Source: Tritrichomonas foetus (Eukaryota > Parabasalia > Tritrichomonadida > Tritrichomonadidae). From it: 19,057 nt of DNA. The DNA lies in contig MLAK01000771.1 of assembly GCA_001839685.1 (NCBI GenBank), forward strand, positions 1 to 19,057, in the 5' to 3' direction. The notes under the pieces are model-generated. The model ran no database searches and was not told where the DNA came from. It saw nothing but the letters and a program-made list of their open reading frames with translations. A program made the translations under genes and the position numbers. How positions within the stretch are numbered: position 1 is the first letter of the stretch; each line of letters begins with the position of its first letter. Of the stretch, positions 1-9,048 are shown piece by piece.

Positions 1-142
1 GGGATTGAAATTTATGATTTCATTAGTTATTGCATTATTTTTTATTGTTAAATTTTGGGTTTGATGAAATTTTTAGTGTTTTCATTTAATTTTTTATGAT
101 TTCATTTATGATTTCGTTGGTTTTCTCATTCATGAAATTTTC

Positions 143-181
143 AGTTGGGATAAATTGAGCGAAGCGCAATTTATCACAACT
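143..181. repeat. 39-nt hairpin with GCGAAGC core
   Basis: The sequence is a near-perfect inverted repeat. AGTTG (143-147) pairs with CAACT (177-181). After one G/A mismatch, GATAAATTG (149-157) pairs with CAATTTATC (167-175). After an A/G mismatch, GC (159-160) pairs with GC (164-165) around the triloop GAA. The core GCGAAGC is known from biophysical work as an exceptionally stable DNA mini-hairpin. Its role here is unknown; it could be the end of a dispersed element or a fold-back repeat. Confidence 0.75.
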
Positions 182-617
182 TATAGGTCTACTTTTTTTT
201 CCCCCAATTCACTAATATAATTATCAAAAAGTGGGGATGATAAACCATTTAAAAATATCACACGATAGAATTGTCGCCTAAAATATATTTATAAGAAGTG
301 TGATTTCCCTTTTGATACATATATTAATTCACATAAGCATCAAAAAGACAATATCTGATTTCATGTAAAAAACAGGCGCGAAATCAAAAAAAATTATTGG
401 AGCAAATAGGTACTCATTAATGAAAATCATTTTTGCTATTTAAGAATAAATTATTGACTTATTTACTTCAAAATATATTCGATATGTATGATTGGTCACA
501 ATATATTTCTCCAAACTATACCTACTTTTTTGTTGACAATATTTCCTTTTCCTCAAAAAATTCAAATATTTGTACGTTAATTGATTCAACTTTTTCAATA
601 TTAAATTTTATTTAAAA

Positions 618-623
618 TCACTA
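618..623 (+). promoter_or_regulatory. Initiator (Inr) of the 638 gene
   Basis: TCACTA matches the trichomonad initiator consensus TCAYTW. The predicted transcription start is the A at 620, giving an 18-nt 5' untranslated region before the ATG at 638. Short leaders of this size are typical of Trichomonas vaginalis genes. The short motif alone is weak evidence; the spacing, repeated at the 10673 gene, strengthens it. Confidence 0.5.
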
Positions 624-637
624 AAAAACACGAAAAA

Positions 638-2386
638 ATGTCTTCATTCTTCGATGATATTATTGCGCCTAATACAATTTCGAATATGAAACACCTTGGT
701 GACAATTTCGATAGCTTTAATCTTGGAATTCGCCAAATGCTCAATTTTCAATTCATGTTATTCGATGCTTTAAACGAACTCGCAGCAAAATTTGTTTCAC
801 TTAAAACTGAAGTTTCATTTCTTGGCAATCAACTTCTTAATGTTGATGATGCAGTTTCAACATATTTGGCATCACATCCTGTTGAAGTTTACACGCGAGA
901 TGGTGTTCCAATTGATGATGCAATTTCTATTTTACAAGATAGACTTAACGCCACAAGCGAACGACTCAATTTAATTAACGAAAAGACAGAAAAATATGAT
1001 ATTATTATGAGCGATTCAGTTTCAAAAGATGTTATTAATAATATAAACATGGAACTTGAAAGGACAACAGAAACTAGTAATGAAACATCAATGGCTGTTC
1101 AAATGATTCAACGAGAATTGACCAAGCAAAAAGATCAAGACGATAATAAATGGGATGTTGTTCGAAATATGTTTAAACAACAAGTCGAACAATATGGAAC
1201 AGTTATTGACTCTAAAGTTGAATCTTCTGATTTAGTTGATTATGTTAAACATAGTGAACTTGCTGAATTAATGGCACTTTTCAGATCAGTTCCAGATGAT
1301 ATCAAAACAAAGATTCCTGATATCTTACCACAAATTTTCAAATTGAAAGGTTTATCAATGGACGAAAAACTTACACGTGCTTATGATTTATTAAATATTG
1401 AAAGAAAACGAATTGATACAGAAAATCAACAATTAAATGATGCATTTAACCAGTTGAAAGAAGCAGCAAATGCAAATTCGGCTTATGCAGAAACTGAACA
1501 TGATACAGACTTTGTTGAATGTGAAGTTCGAGATATTGCAACAGATTCAGGTTACGTTGAATTTGAAGACGAAAGAACTGCAAAAATTAAAAGATTTGCA
1601 CAAAGATCAACAATTGCTACAAACTTTGATGGACCCGATAATGCTATTGCAGAAGCTGAAACTGGTATTACTGATCTACTTGATCAGATAGATACGAATG
1701 GTGGTGAAGGATTCTCAGGGAAAGTTAATACTAAAGAAATTGTTTCACATGTTTTGAATCGTTGTCAAGGAATTATTGAAAGACAACTTGAATTACTATT
1801 TAATGCACTTGGAGTAAAGATAGATAAAAATGATATTGTTACGCTTGTTCATCAACTATCCATTGTTGAAGCCCTACAAAGGGAATTCGAAGCAATAAAG
1901 ATAAAACTACCACTCAAAGTGGATCAATCTGTATTCTATGACGAATTACGAAGATACATGCTTAAAGAAGAGTTTTACGAGAAATATGGTGGCGAATTTG
2001 GACCTTTCTCAGCAGACAGATCAAATTTGCCAAAAGTTACAAGTAGGTCAATTCAGAAGAGAGCTAAAACTGATCAAAGAAATAGGCCTGTTCCTTTAGT
2101 GCCTGCAAGAAATCCATACATGCTTGGTGTAAATGATAAATATATGAAGGGTAAAGATAACAAATTATATTTAAGAGAAACTACAGTTGTTGGAGATAAA
2201 AGTTATAAAGAACCACCAGTTACTGGATCAAACAGATCCTATTTTGAACGAAGTAAAATGTCAATGGAATTAGACGGAATAGAAGCAGTTGTGGACTTTC
2301 AGCCTTTTGTTCCAGTAGATGAAGTTAAAAGAAGTGGATCAACAATAATCCAGGCAGAACCTTATCAATTTGGTGCCAACAAATAA
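638..2386 (+). CDS. Coiled-coil protein, family unrecognised (582 aa)
   Basis: The reading frame runs from ATG to TAA and is 582 residues long, with a good initiator 18 nt upstream that supports this start. No catalytic motif, signal peptide or membrane segment is visible. Residues about 19-62 are strongly helical, and about 92-190 and 245-276 look like coiled coils (LQDRLNATSERL, heptad-like LNIERKRIDTENQQL). Residues 285-315 are acidic. A second helical region covers 365-450 and ends in a segment rich in charge and aromatics (VDQSVFYDELRRYMLKEEF, 428-446). The tail from about 470 is basic and proline-containing (RNRPVPLVPARNPYML) and probably extended. The pattern of long helices followed by a basic tail fits a structural or cytoskeletal protein. 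A relationship to axonemal coiled-coil proteins is conceivable but not shown. The gene is confident; the function is unknown. Confidence 0.9.
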   Translation: MSSFFDDIIAPNTISNMKHLGDNFDSFNLGIRQMLNFQFMLFDALNELAAKFVSLKTEVSFLGNQLLNVDDAVSTYLASHPVEVYTRDGVPIDDAISILQDRLNATSERLNLINEKTEKYDIIMSDSVSKDVINNINMELERTTETSNETSMAVQMIQRELTKQKDQDDNKWDVVRNMFKQQVEQYGTVIDSKVESSDLVDYVKHSELAELMALFRSVPDDIKTKIPDILPQIFKLKGLSMDEKLTRAYDLLNIERKRIDTENQQLNDAFNQLKEAANANSAYAETEHDTDFVECEVRDIATDSGYVEFEDERTAKIKRFAQRSTIATNFDGPDNAIAEAETGITDLLDQIDTNGGEGFSGKVNTKEIVSHVLNRCQGIIERQLELLFNALGVKIDKNDIVTLVHQLSIVEALQREFEAIKIKLPLKVDQSVFYDELRRYMLKEEFYEKYGGEFGPFSADRSNLPKVTSRSIQKRAKTDQRNRPVPLVPARNPYMLGVNDKYMKGKDNKLYLRETTVVGDKSYKEPPVTGSNRSYFERSKMSMELDGIEAVVDFQPFVPVDEVKRSGSTIIQAEPYQFGANK

Positions 2387-2790
2387 TTCGATTATTTAAT
2401 ATTTAGTGGAAATAGATTTGAATTTCATTATTTATGAATGATCCTTTTCATAGAGATTGTGTATTATGTAATAAATGGTATTCTCATCATTTTTTTTAGC
2501 ACATTCATTTCGCTTATGTTAGTTTTATCTTCATTAACTTTTTATGCATTTATCTGGTCCAACATTGAGAATCTATGACTAAATAAATACAGAAAAAATG
2601 ATAGTTAAAAAAGTGTAAAATATTTGGTCATAAAATATTGACGTTAAAGTGGTGAAAGTAAAATAATCAAAAAGTGGAATTGAAAAAAGATGACCGTTAT
2701 TTATAGAAATCATATTCAGATGTTATTTGTTCATAACATGAGAATTGAATTGATTTCCATCCGTTAAATATATAACATCAAATATTGAAA
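2387..2790. other. Spacer between the 582-aa and 1603-aa genes
   Basis: About 400 bases of AT-rich sequence with T-runs. No open frame of interest, no RNA gene and no clear TCAYTW initiator close to the downstream ATG; the nearest TCA (2778-2780) is followed by AAT and does not fit the consensus. It presumably holds the 3' end of the upstream gene and the promoter of the downstream one. Confidence 0.5.
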
Positions 2791-5700
2791 ATGAAAATTG
2801 CTTCCCGGAAAGACACGCAAAGTCAATCATCACGTAGTAGCCACCAGAAAAGTAGAAATCCCGCAAATAATTATATCGCTGCAAGTTATGTCTCAAACAT
2901 TTCGAATTTGATTTGTCAAAAATATAAATCGAATGTTTCCGTAAAAAGGGAGCAATTTAGTACCGACGATAGCTTTGAGTTTGCTGCTGAATTAGTTCTT
3001 CGTTATTTTCAGAAAAGAAATTTCAAACTATCAGAAACAACATTTTCGAACGAAACAAATCGACAATATCAAGGTGAAAACAGGGCATACACAGCCTTAA
3101 GATTAACGGAAAGCTCCAGGTTCCCACCGGCAAGCCAGGAACCAATTAAAGAGCTTATTCAAATCCATACAACTCAAAAATACCATGATACGCATCTTGC
3201 ACGAACTATTCTCGATCAAGTCCCAGGCATGCTCGACCACTCCACGAAGAAGCACTTAAAGCACGTTTTAGTGAAAGCTGGCGAGCCAGCAACTAATTTT
3301 TCGGAATCAACAACATATTCAAAAACTAACAACTCGTCCGCTTCAGCAAAAGATCCATTTTCAAACAGCAAGTCAACTCAAGTCATGTCTGAGGAAGACA
3401 AGTCACGTGATGGCCTTTTGTCTTATTCAAGTTCATCATCAGTTTCATCACGCACATCAAAAACATCAACATCAAACAAATCTGTTTCAAGTCACACGTC
3501 ATCGACCATTTCGAAAGGAAGGAATTCAATTGATGAACATTTTATTGAAATGCCAAGTTCATCAACATCATCTAATTCAAAAAGTGGATCCAAATCGAGT
3601 TCAAAAAGTTCCAAATCTGGAAATTCTAAAAATTCCAAATCGAAATCCCTTGCTTCTTCATCAAATGGTGAATACCCTTCAGCTTCTTCAAAAAGCAAAA
3701 GTTCAGCAAACAGACATATTGTTTTGAATCAGATTCCATTCACATCAAAGGGAACTCCACCAACAGTAATAAAATCCACTAAAGAAGTCAATTTTATTGC
3801 ATCCCCATTAAAAGGAGAACCTAATTTTGCACCACCAGTTGAAGAAAGAGCTGTTGAAATTGAACACTTATCGTCCTCATCAAAAAGTTCTACTTCAAAA
3901 AATTCCAACACGAATAATCAAAATCAAAATCAACCCCAAGAAAACAAAGATGACGAATATACGTATGAATACGTAACGAATAATGATGAATACACCTATA
4001 CATACGTAACAGACAACAAAGAATCGCCAACCGACGAATATACTTTTACATACGATGAGCCAACGCCAGAAGATAGGAGACTTTTCGCATTAAGAACAAG
4101 CATGAATCAAAAGAAAGGAGAAGCTCCACCAAAACCACAGCCATACTTTTCGATATCCAATATGCCACGTGTTGAAATTGCGCCTGCTCCAGAACCCGCT
4201 AAACCTGCAGCAAACAGACGGTCGGCCCGCAAAAACCGGGGACCGAAACTTTCCCCTCGTAAAAAGAAGGTGTTGGAAAAAATTAATAAACTTGAAGCAC
4301 AACTCCTCGAATTAAATACCTCAATTGATGCAACAAGTTCATATGTATCTAATGCTACTCATGATACGCCAAAAATCAAAAATCTCAAGAAAAAACTTGC
4401 AAATGCAGCAGGATGGAAACTTCCAAGTTCTTCTGATTCATTCACATATGAAAACAATGATCAAATTAAAGGTAAAAAACTTCAATTTTCAACACCTGTT
4501 GAAGCTGTGGTTTCCATTGAGGCTTCTCCAAGAATTGAAGAAAGAGAATTGATTATTGAAGAGGAAGAAGAAGTTAATGAAGAAATTCCAAAAATTGGAC
4601 TTGAGATTTCACCTGAAGTTGTCATAAATACTGTTGTTTCAAATGTTCAAAAACGAAATGTTGAACTTTCTTCAGCAACTTCTTTTGATCAACAATACTC
4701 ATCTTCAAATGCGTTTGATACTAAATCATACAGTGAACAAACAGCAACAACAACCGAATATTCTGAAGATGAAATTCAACAACAACAACAACCAAAGAAA
4801 GTAAAGAAACATATTAAAGTACCGAAAGATAAAAAGGAATTGGTTCTCCAACAAATGCAAAAAGAGAAAAATGAAGATGGTAAGAAAAAGATGAAAAAGA
4901 TTTATAAAAGAATTCGAGTTGATAAACCAAAGAAAGACGAAAAACTTCCTTCGCTAACTGAGCAACAACAACAAAAGATGCTCGAACAACAACAGAAAAT
5001 GCTTGAGCAACAACAAAAAATGCTTGAACAACAACAACAAAGAATCGAACAACTTCAGCAACAACAAATACTTGAACAACAACAAAAACTTCAACAAATC
5101 CAATTACAAGAAAAAGTAAATAAAGCTCGTAAATCACCAAAAGAAAAGAAAAATAAAAAAGAAGTAATTCAAGTTGATAATTCAAGTTTGATTGGAATGA
5201 ATCCTGTTCAAGCAAGAAGTTATGCTGAGGAACATTTCCCATCAGTTGCATCAGACACAAGTACTCTTGAAGCTAAACCAGTTTCACCACGTCGCGACTC
5301 TGATTCATTTACAACAACTGATGAAGGAATTCTTAAATCCAAGAAACAAATGAAACATAACAAAGCTTCGAAATCAAAAACTGGACAAAATGAAGTATCA
5401 AGTGTTACAAGTCAACAATTTTTCTCCGATTTAACAGCATCAACTGTTCCACCACTAAATGATTATTCTCAATCAGATCTAAAAGTCAATGTAGTCCAAA
5501 CCAGAGATATTAACTTAAATGAAATTCCACAAAAGATTCAAGTTGGAATCATAGAGGTTGATAATATTCCAAAAGTTGATACGTTTTGTGTAGCTTATAT
5601 TGCTGATTCCGAACAGGCACACAAAACTAAGACAATTTCATATAATAATCCAAAGAAATTTAATGAGGTTTTTACTTTCAATCTGAAAGAATGTGTTGAA

Positions 5701-7602
5701 CAAAATTCTAATAAAAATGAAAAGCCACCTCGTCTTGTCGTTTTAGTCAAAAAACAAGATTTAGTTAGTGGTGATCGACTTCTTGGTTATGTCAAAATTC
5801 CCTTAAATGCTGCCCATCTTTCAGGTAATTATATTAAATGGGTACCAATGTTCACTGAAAATGGCGTACAAAGTTCTTCAAGAATTAAAATTAGTATTGG
5901 CATCATTGAATCGTCACCACAATCTCCAGTAGAAAAACGTGAAATCCAACTTCTTGAAGAAGGAAGCACTTCTGATGAAGACGAATTCAAACTTGAACAA
6001 GATACAAATAAGGCCAAACAAGCTCAAGATGAACAACAACCAGTAGAAAACCTTACAGTTGAGCCGCAACAACAACAAGACCAAAATGAAAATAAGAAAG
6101 AAGATCCAAGAAGAGTTCCAAATCGCGATTGGCTTTATAAAGATTCTTCCTCATCTTCATCTTCAGAAAATGGAAAGAATGAGAATGATAATGATGAAGG
6201 TACTAAAGAAAGTGAATTACTTAAACGTTTCCGTGCACCATCAGGAACTTATAGAGCACCAAAGAAGACAAAAGCATCAAAGAATAAAGTCGAATCTGGT
6301 CCACCTCTTCAACCAGGCAACTTTTCAATTTCCGAGGATATGAAACAACGCCTTCTTCCGCCTGAAAAGGGTGGCCTCGCTGGCGGTGAAATGTTTGTTC
6401 TTCAACCAAATCCAGAAGAAAGTGAATCATCTACCTCTTCTACTACTCATGACAGTGGCACCCCACTAGAAATGATTAGTGATAGTGAAGAGGCCATTAA
6501 AAGAAGGCTTGATCGTCGTTTTGGTGCAGCTGTTGATGACAAAGAAATTGACTTCCAGAGAAGCGACATGGTGATTTATAATTTAGCTCCGCATGTAAAT
6601 AACATGCCACACAGACCAAAGGACTATCAAAGTAGCAGCGATGTTCAAGAACGAGATGTTTTACTTGATTCAGAAAATGGATCACCAAAATCTAAAAAGA
6701 TTATGAAACTTGAAAATGAAAATGACGCCTTGGATAATGGTACACTTGGTGATCTTGGTTTGTTGTATTCTTCTAAAAAGAAGAACAATCGACGAAAAGG
6801 TGAAATTTCCTCTTCTTCTTCTTTGTATCCATCGAATGCTGAACAAAACAAATTCAATCATTCTGATCTTTCTGCAGTCAATGATGACGAAAAGAAATTG
6901 ATAAAACGATCAATCAAATTGGATGATAATGATAACAATTTCGATTCTAATTCAAATGTAAACAGGCTTGAGTCCATTTCTTCTTCACTATCATCAAACA
7001 CATTCTTTACGAAACCAGAAGCCAAGCAATCACTTAGGAAATCTATTAAGAAATCTCAAAAGAAGCATACTTTTGATTCAAGCATTCGTGATGAAAATTC
7101 TGCTTCATCAAACTCATCATCATCAACCAACAGCAGATTGAATTCATCTGAGTTATCTTCAAATCAAATTTTCTCCAAACCAAAAGTTAATAAATCTCTT
7201 TATGATAGTTTCCAAAAATCACAAAAGAAACATGAGTTTGATTCAAACCTTTCTGAATCTTCATCTTCTGATGTTTTGAACTCTAATGATATTCCAAGGC
7301 GAGCATCTACAACATTTGACGATAACTCTATCACTTCATCATTTGAAATTAAACCAAAAGCTGACAAAAAATCCCATTCCAAATCAAAAAATTCAAAAAC
7401 ATCTAATTTGAAGAAAGAAAAGAAAGAAGATTCGTTATTAGGAATATCATCATCTTCCATCACATCTGAAAAGAAAGGACCAATCTCAAAAAGCATTCAA
7501 AAGTCACTTAAAATCGAAGATAAGGAAAATTCATTTTCTTCAGCATCATCAATTGGCGTTCTAAAACTTGAAGATAAAACTGATTCAGAAGCAGAAGCCT
7601 AA
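2791..7602 (+). CDS. LisH-like / C2-domain giant low-complexity protein
   Basis: The first ATG is at 2791; an in-frame TAA at 2773 rules out a longer start, and the frame closes with TAA, giving 1,603 residues. Near the N-terminus, residues about 62-90 (ELVLRYFQKRNFKLSETTF) resemble a LisH dimerisation motif. Residues about 190-310 are Ser/Lys-rich and probably disordered. DEYTYxYVT-type repeats lie at 388-423. A Gln-rich heptad repeat covers 724-774. Residues about 916-1040 look like a C2 domain: VGIIEVDNIPKVD start, KTKT, NPKKFNEVFTF, a hydrophobic LVVLV strand, then LLGYVKIPL and a final W-containing strand. The first calcium-loop aspartate seems missing, so calcium binding is doubtful. 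The C-terminus holds three related repeats starting near 1406, 1461 and 1518. LisH and C2 modules both occur in centrosomal and membrane-adaptor proteins, so a scaffold role is plausible but inferred. No signal peptide or membrane segment is seen. Confidence 0.9.
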   Translation: MKIASRKDTQSQSSRSSHQKSRNPANNYIAASYVSNISNLICQKYKSNVSVKREQFSTDDSFEFAAELVLRYFQKRNFKLSETTFSNETNRQYQGENRAYTALRLTESSRFPPASQEPIKELIQIHTTQKYHDTHLARTILDQVPGMLDHSTKKHLKHVLVKAGEPATNFSESTTYSKTNNSSASAKDPFSNSKSTQVMSEEDKSRDGLLSYSSSSSVSSRTSKTSTSNKSVSSHTSSTISKGRNSIDEHFIEMPSSSTSSNSKSGSKSSSKSSKSGNSKNSKSKSLASSSNGEYPSASSKSKSSANRHIVLNQIPFTSKGTPPTVIKSTKEVNFIASPLKGEPNFAPPVEERAVEIEHLSSSSKSSTSKNSNTNNQNQNQPQENKDDEYTYEYVTNNDEYTYTYVTDNKESPTDEYTFTYDEPTPEDRRLFALRTSMNQKKGEAPPKPQPYFSISNMPRVEIAPAPEPAKPAANRRSARKNRGPKLSPRKKKVLEKINKLEAQLLELNTSIDATSSYVSNATHDTPKIKNLKKKLANAAGWKLPSSSDSFTYENNDQIKGKKLQFSTPVEAVVSIEASPRIEERELIIEEEEEVNEEIPKIGLEISPEVVINTVVSNVQKRNVELSSATSFDQQYSSSNAFDTKSYSEQTATTTEYSEDEIQQQQQPKKVKKHIKVPKDKKELVLQQMQKEKNEDGKKKMKKIYKRIRVDKPKKDEKLPSLTEQQQQKMLEQQQKMLEQQQKMLEQQQQRIEQLQQQQILEQQQKLQQIQLQEKVNKARKSPKEKKNKKEVIQVDNSSLIGMNPVQARSYAEEHFPSVASDTSTLEAKPVSPRRDSDSFTTTDEGILKSKKQMKHNKASKSKTGQNEVSSVTSQQFFSDLTASTVPPLNDYSQSDLKVNVVQTRDINLNEIPQKIQVGIIEVDNIPKVDTFCVAYIADSEQAHKTKTISYNNPKKFNEVFTFNLKECVEQNSNKNEKPPRLVVLVKKQDLVSGDRLLGYVKIPLNAAHLSGNYIKWVPMFTENGVQSSSRIKISIGIIESSPQSPVEKREIQLLEEGSTSDEDEFKLEQDTNKAKQAQDEQQPVENLTVEPQQQQDQNENKKEDPRRVPNRDWLYKDSSSSSSSENGKNENDNDEGTKESELLKRFRAPSGTYRAPKKTKASKNKVESGPPLQPGNFSISEDMKQRLLPPEKGGLAGGEMFVLQPNPEESESSTSSTTHDSGTPLEMISDSEEAIKRRLDRRFGAAVDDKEIDFQRSDMVIYNLAPHVNNMPHRPKDYQSSSDVQERDVLLDSENGSPKSKKIMKLENENDALDNGTLGDLGLLYSSKKKNNRRKGEISSSSSLYPSNAEQNKFNHSDLSAVNDDEKKLIKRSIKLDDNDNNFDSNSNVNRLESISSSLSSNTFFTKPEAKQSLRKSIKKSQKKHTFDSSIRDENSASSNSSSSTNSRLNSSELSSNQIFSKPKVNKSLYDSFQKSQKKHEFDSNLSESSSSDVLNSNDIPRRASTTFDDNSITSSFEIKPKADKKSHSKSKNSKTSNLKKEKKEDSLLGISSSSITSEKKGPISKSIQKSLKIEDKENSFSSASSIGVLKLEDKTDSEAEA
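3952..4059 (+). repeat. Tyr-rich DEYTYxYVT protein repeat
   Basis: Within the 1603-residue protein (residues 388-423) a short unit is repeated three times: DEYTYEYVT, DEYTYTYVT and DEYTFTYDE, separated by short linkers. The alternation of Thr and Tyr gives a beta-strand-like, possibly phosphorylated or adhesive patch in an otherwise Ser/Lys-rich, disordered stretch. Confidence 0.85.
4960..5112 (+). repeat. Gln-rich heptad repeat EQQQKML
   Basis: Residues 724-774 of the 1603-residue protein repeat a seven-residue unit EQQQKML several times, then drift into EQLQQQQILEQQQKL. The seven-residue period places Met/Leu at regular heptad positions, so this is likely a coiled coil and not only a polyglutamine expansion. 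CAA codons dominate, which makes the DNA itself a slippage-prone triplet tract. Confidence 0.85.
5536..5910 (+). other. C2-like domain coding segment
   Basis: This part of the 1603-residue protein (residues about 916-1040) follows the C2 beta-sandwich pattern: VGIIEV strand, VDTFCVAYI in place of the usual SDPYV, the KT pair, NPKKFNEVFTF for the usual NPxWNExFxF, a hydrophobic strand LVVLV, and LLGYVKIPL before a late tryptophan. Several calcium-binding aspartates appear absent. Assignment is by pattern only. Confidence 0.6.
7006..7400 (+). repeat. C-terminal ~55-aa protein repeats
   Basis: Three related units begin at 7006, 7171 and 7342 (residues 1406, 1461 and 1518) with FTKPEAKQSL, FSKPKVNKSL and FEIKPKADKKS. 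The first two continue with KSQKKHTFDSS and KSQKKHEFDSN followed by a serine run. The third is more diverged and basic. The spacing is 55 then 57 residues. Confidence 0.75.
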
Positions 7603-7974
7603 GTTTGTTTGATTTGTAACATGGTTATTGCATTTTGTCTTTTTATTGAATATATTAATATTTTACAAGCATTTTCTTATTTTGTGTAACTAAAAGTACC
7701 AACTTCCGATATTTTGTTTTATTTCCAATTTTTATTCTGATTTCTTATCCATTTTTTTATTTGATCATTTTTTGATCGGTTCAAGTTTACACTTGTTTGC
7801 ATAATTATTTATCTTGGTTAACTTCCTGTAATCATGATGCCCAGACTTATTGTTGATGATGGACAGAATAATTATATTTGTGAAATTATTTTTTTGATTT
7901 GGTTTTATGAAATTCTACAGCCATAACTTACCGTAATGTCTGCAAATTACTACCATAAGGAAAAGTTCATAAAT

Positions 7975-7997
7975 TTTGGGGGGCGGAGCCCCCCAAA
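7975..7997. repeat. Perfect 10-bp G/C hairpin with GGA loop
   Basis: TTTGGGGGGC (7975-7984) pairs perfectly with GCCCCCCAAA (7988-7997) around the triloop GGA. A second run of six C follows at 7998-8003. In such AT-rich DNA a 16-base C-rich block stands out sharply. It looks like a dispersed palindromic repeat or a structural element; the minus strand carries two G6 runs separated by TTT. Confidence 0.8.
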
Positions 7998-8655
7998 CCC
8001 CCCGTACATATATTTGTAGTATAACTTTCACATTAAGAAATGAATTAACATTCGGTTGTGATGAAACATTCTGTCGTTTATTAGAAGGTGAAATATTGAC
8101 ACTCTTGATAACAGAAATTTTTCAATATAGCTGATAGGGTAATCAATTTTTCAGAGATAAAATGTTTCGATGATCGAAAAAACTCCTTTGGTTGCTTGTA
8201 AATTTCTGTGTTAACTGAAAAGAAAAAACGTGAAAAAAAAAACCAAAGAAATGAAAACTATCTGTTGATGTTTGAAATACTACCATAAAGAAATTCAGGT
8301 TTCAGAGGTGTGTTCGCATAAGTTTTTGCCGTATGAAATTCCCAAAAAAAGATAAATCAAAATTCCAAAATACTCCTTCTGACAGAAACTCTAAATCTGT
8401 AGAGATCATCGAAAAGAGATAAAACAGTTTTTTTTTTTTTGAAATATTTGAATATTTTTCAAAAAGGTATAAAAATAATGACTTTTTGAATACTACTGTT
8501 ATGAATAACTTAACAATGTCAGAATTGTATTTTATCTGAATAAAGAGATGTATACAAACCAAATAGTCTTAACGTACGAAATCACTAAAATGATCCTTAT
8601 CATCAGTATTACTTAATACCATCAGTCAAAAATCAAAACCCAAATAGCTAAAAGA

Positions 8656-8754
8656 ATGACGAAAATTTCCCTTATCGCAAACTTCGCAAATGGCCGAATT
8701 CAAAAATATTTCGAAAATGATTCTGAAGAAGCTATTGTTTCAGTTTTCGGGTGA
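8656..8754 (+). pseudogene. Possible gene relic, 5' shard (32 codons)
   Basis: An ATG-started frame of 32 codons ends in TGA. Its peptide begins MTKISLIANFANGRIQKYFE, has balanced, protein-like composition and is less AT-skewed than the DNA around it. No family is recognised. It could equally be chance; it is listed because two similar shards follow within 1.1 kb on the same strand. Confidence 0.25.
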
Positions 8755-9048
8755 TAAGTCTTTCAGTCAATTGTTAAATCTATTTTTTATAGTTATGAGC
8801 CATATTTATTCATAGTTTTGAAATTTTGCAACAATTAAACCGAAAAAAGAGCGATTTTGGAGGAAGCCTAAAAAAAAATTGAGAGAAGCTTTTTTTCCAA
8901 GAATCACAAAGATTATAATACTGCTTCCCATAATTCTATTTACACTTCTTCTATCGATTTTTAATTAAAAATCGCGAAAATTTTGATAGTTTTAACTCAG
9001 TGATGTTGAATTAATTCAATTTCCATTTGACAAATATGAATGTATTGA

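Larger units (their letters stand above)
1..637. other. AT-rich left spacer with degenerate repeats
   Basis: No convincing gene. The first 140 bases are made of recurring fragments: a 12-nt word tatgatttcatt occurs at 13-24 and 95-106, with a one-base variant immediately after it at 107-118, and related gaaatt/tttcat pieces lie between. A strong hairpin follows at 143-181. The rest is AT-rich sequence leading to the initiator of the gene at 638. An open frame at 433-615 starts only at TTG and has biased, hydrophobic composition, so it is not called a gene. Confidence 0.6.

Noticed and set aside
433..615. 60-codon open frame
   Set aside because: It opens at TTG, has Phe/Asn/Tyr-rich composition typical of AT-rich noise, and overlaps the promoter region of the 638 gene.
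4814..5260. 148-codon frame on the minus strand
   Set aside because: It is the antisense shadow of the CAA-rich tract; its Val/Phe/Leu repeats simply reflect the complement of the Gln codons.
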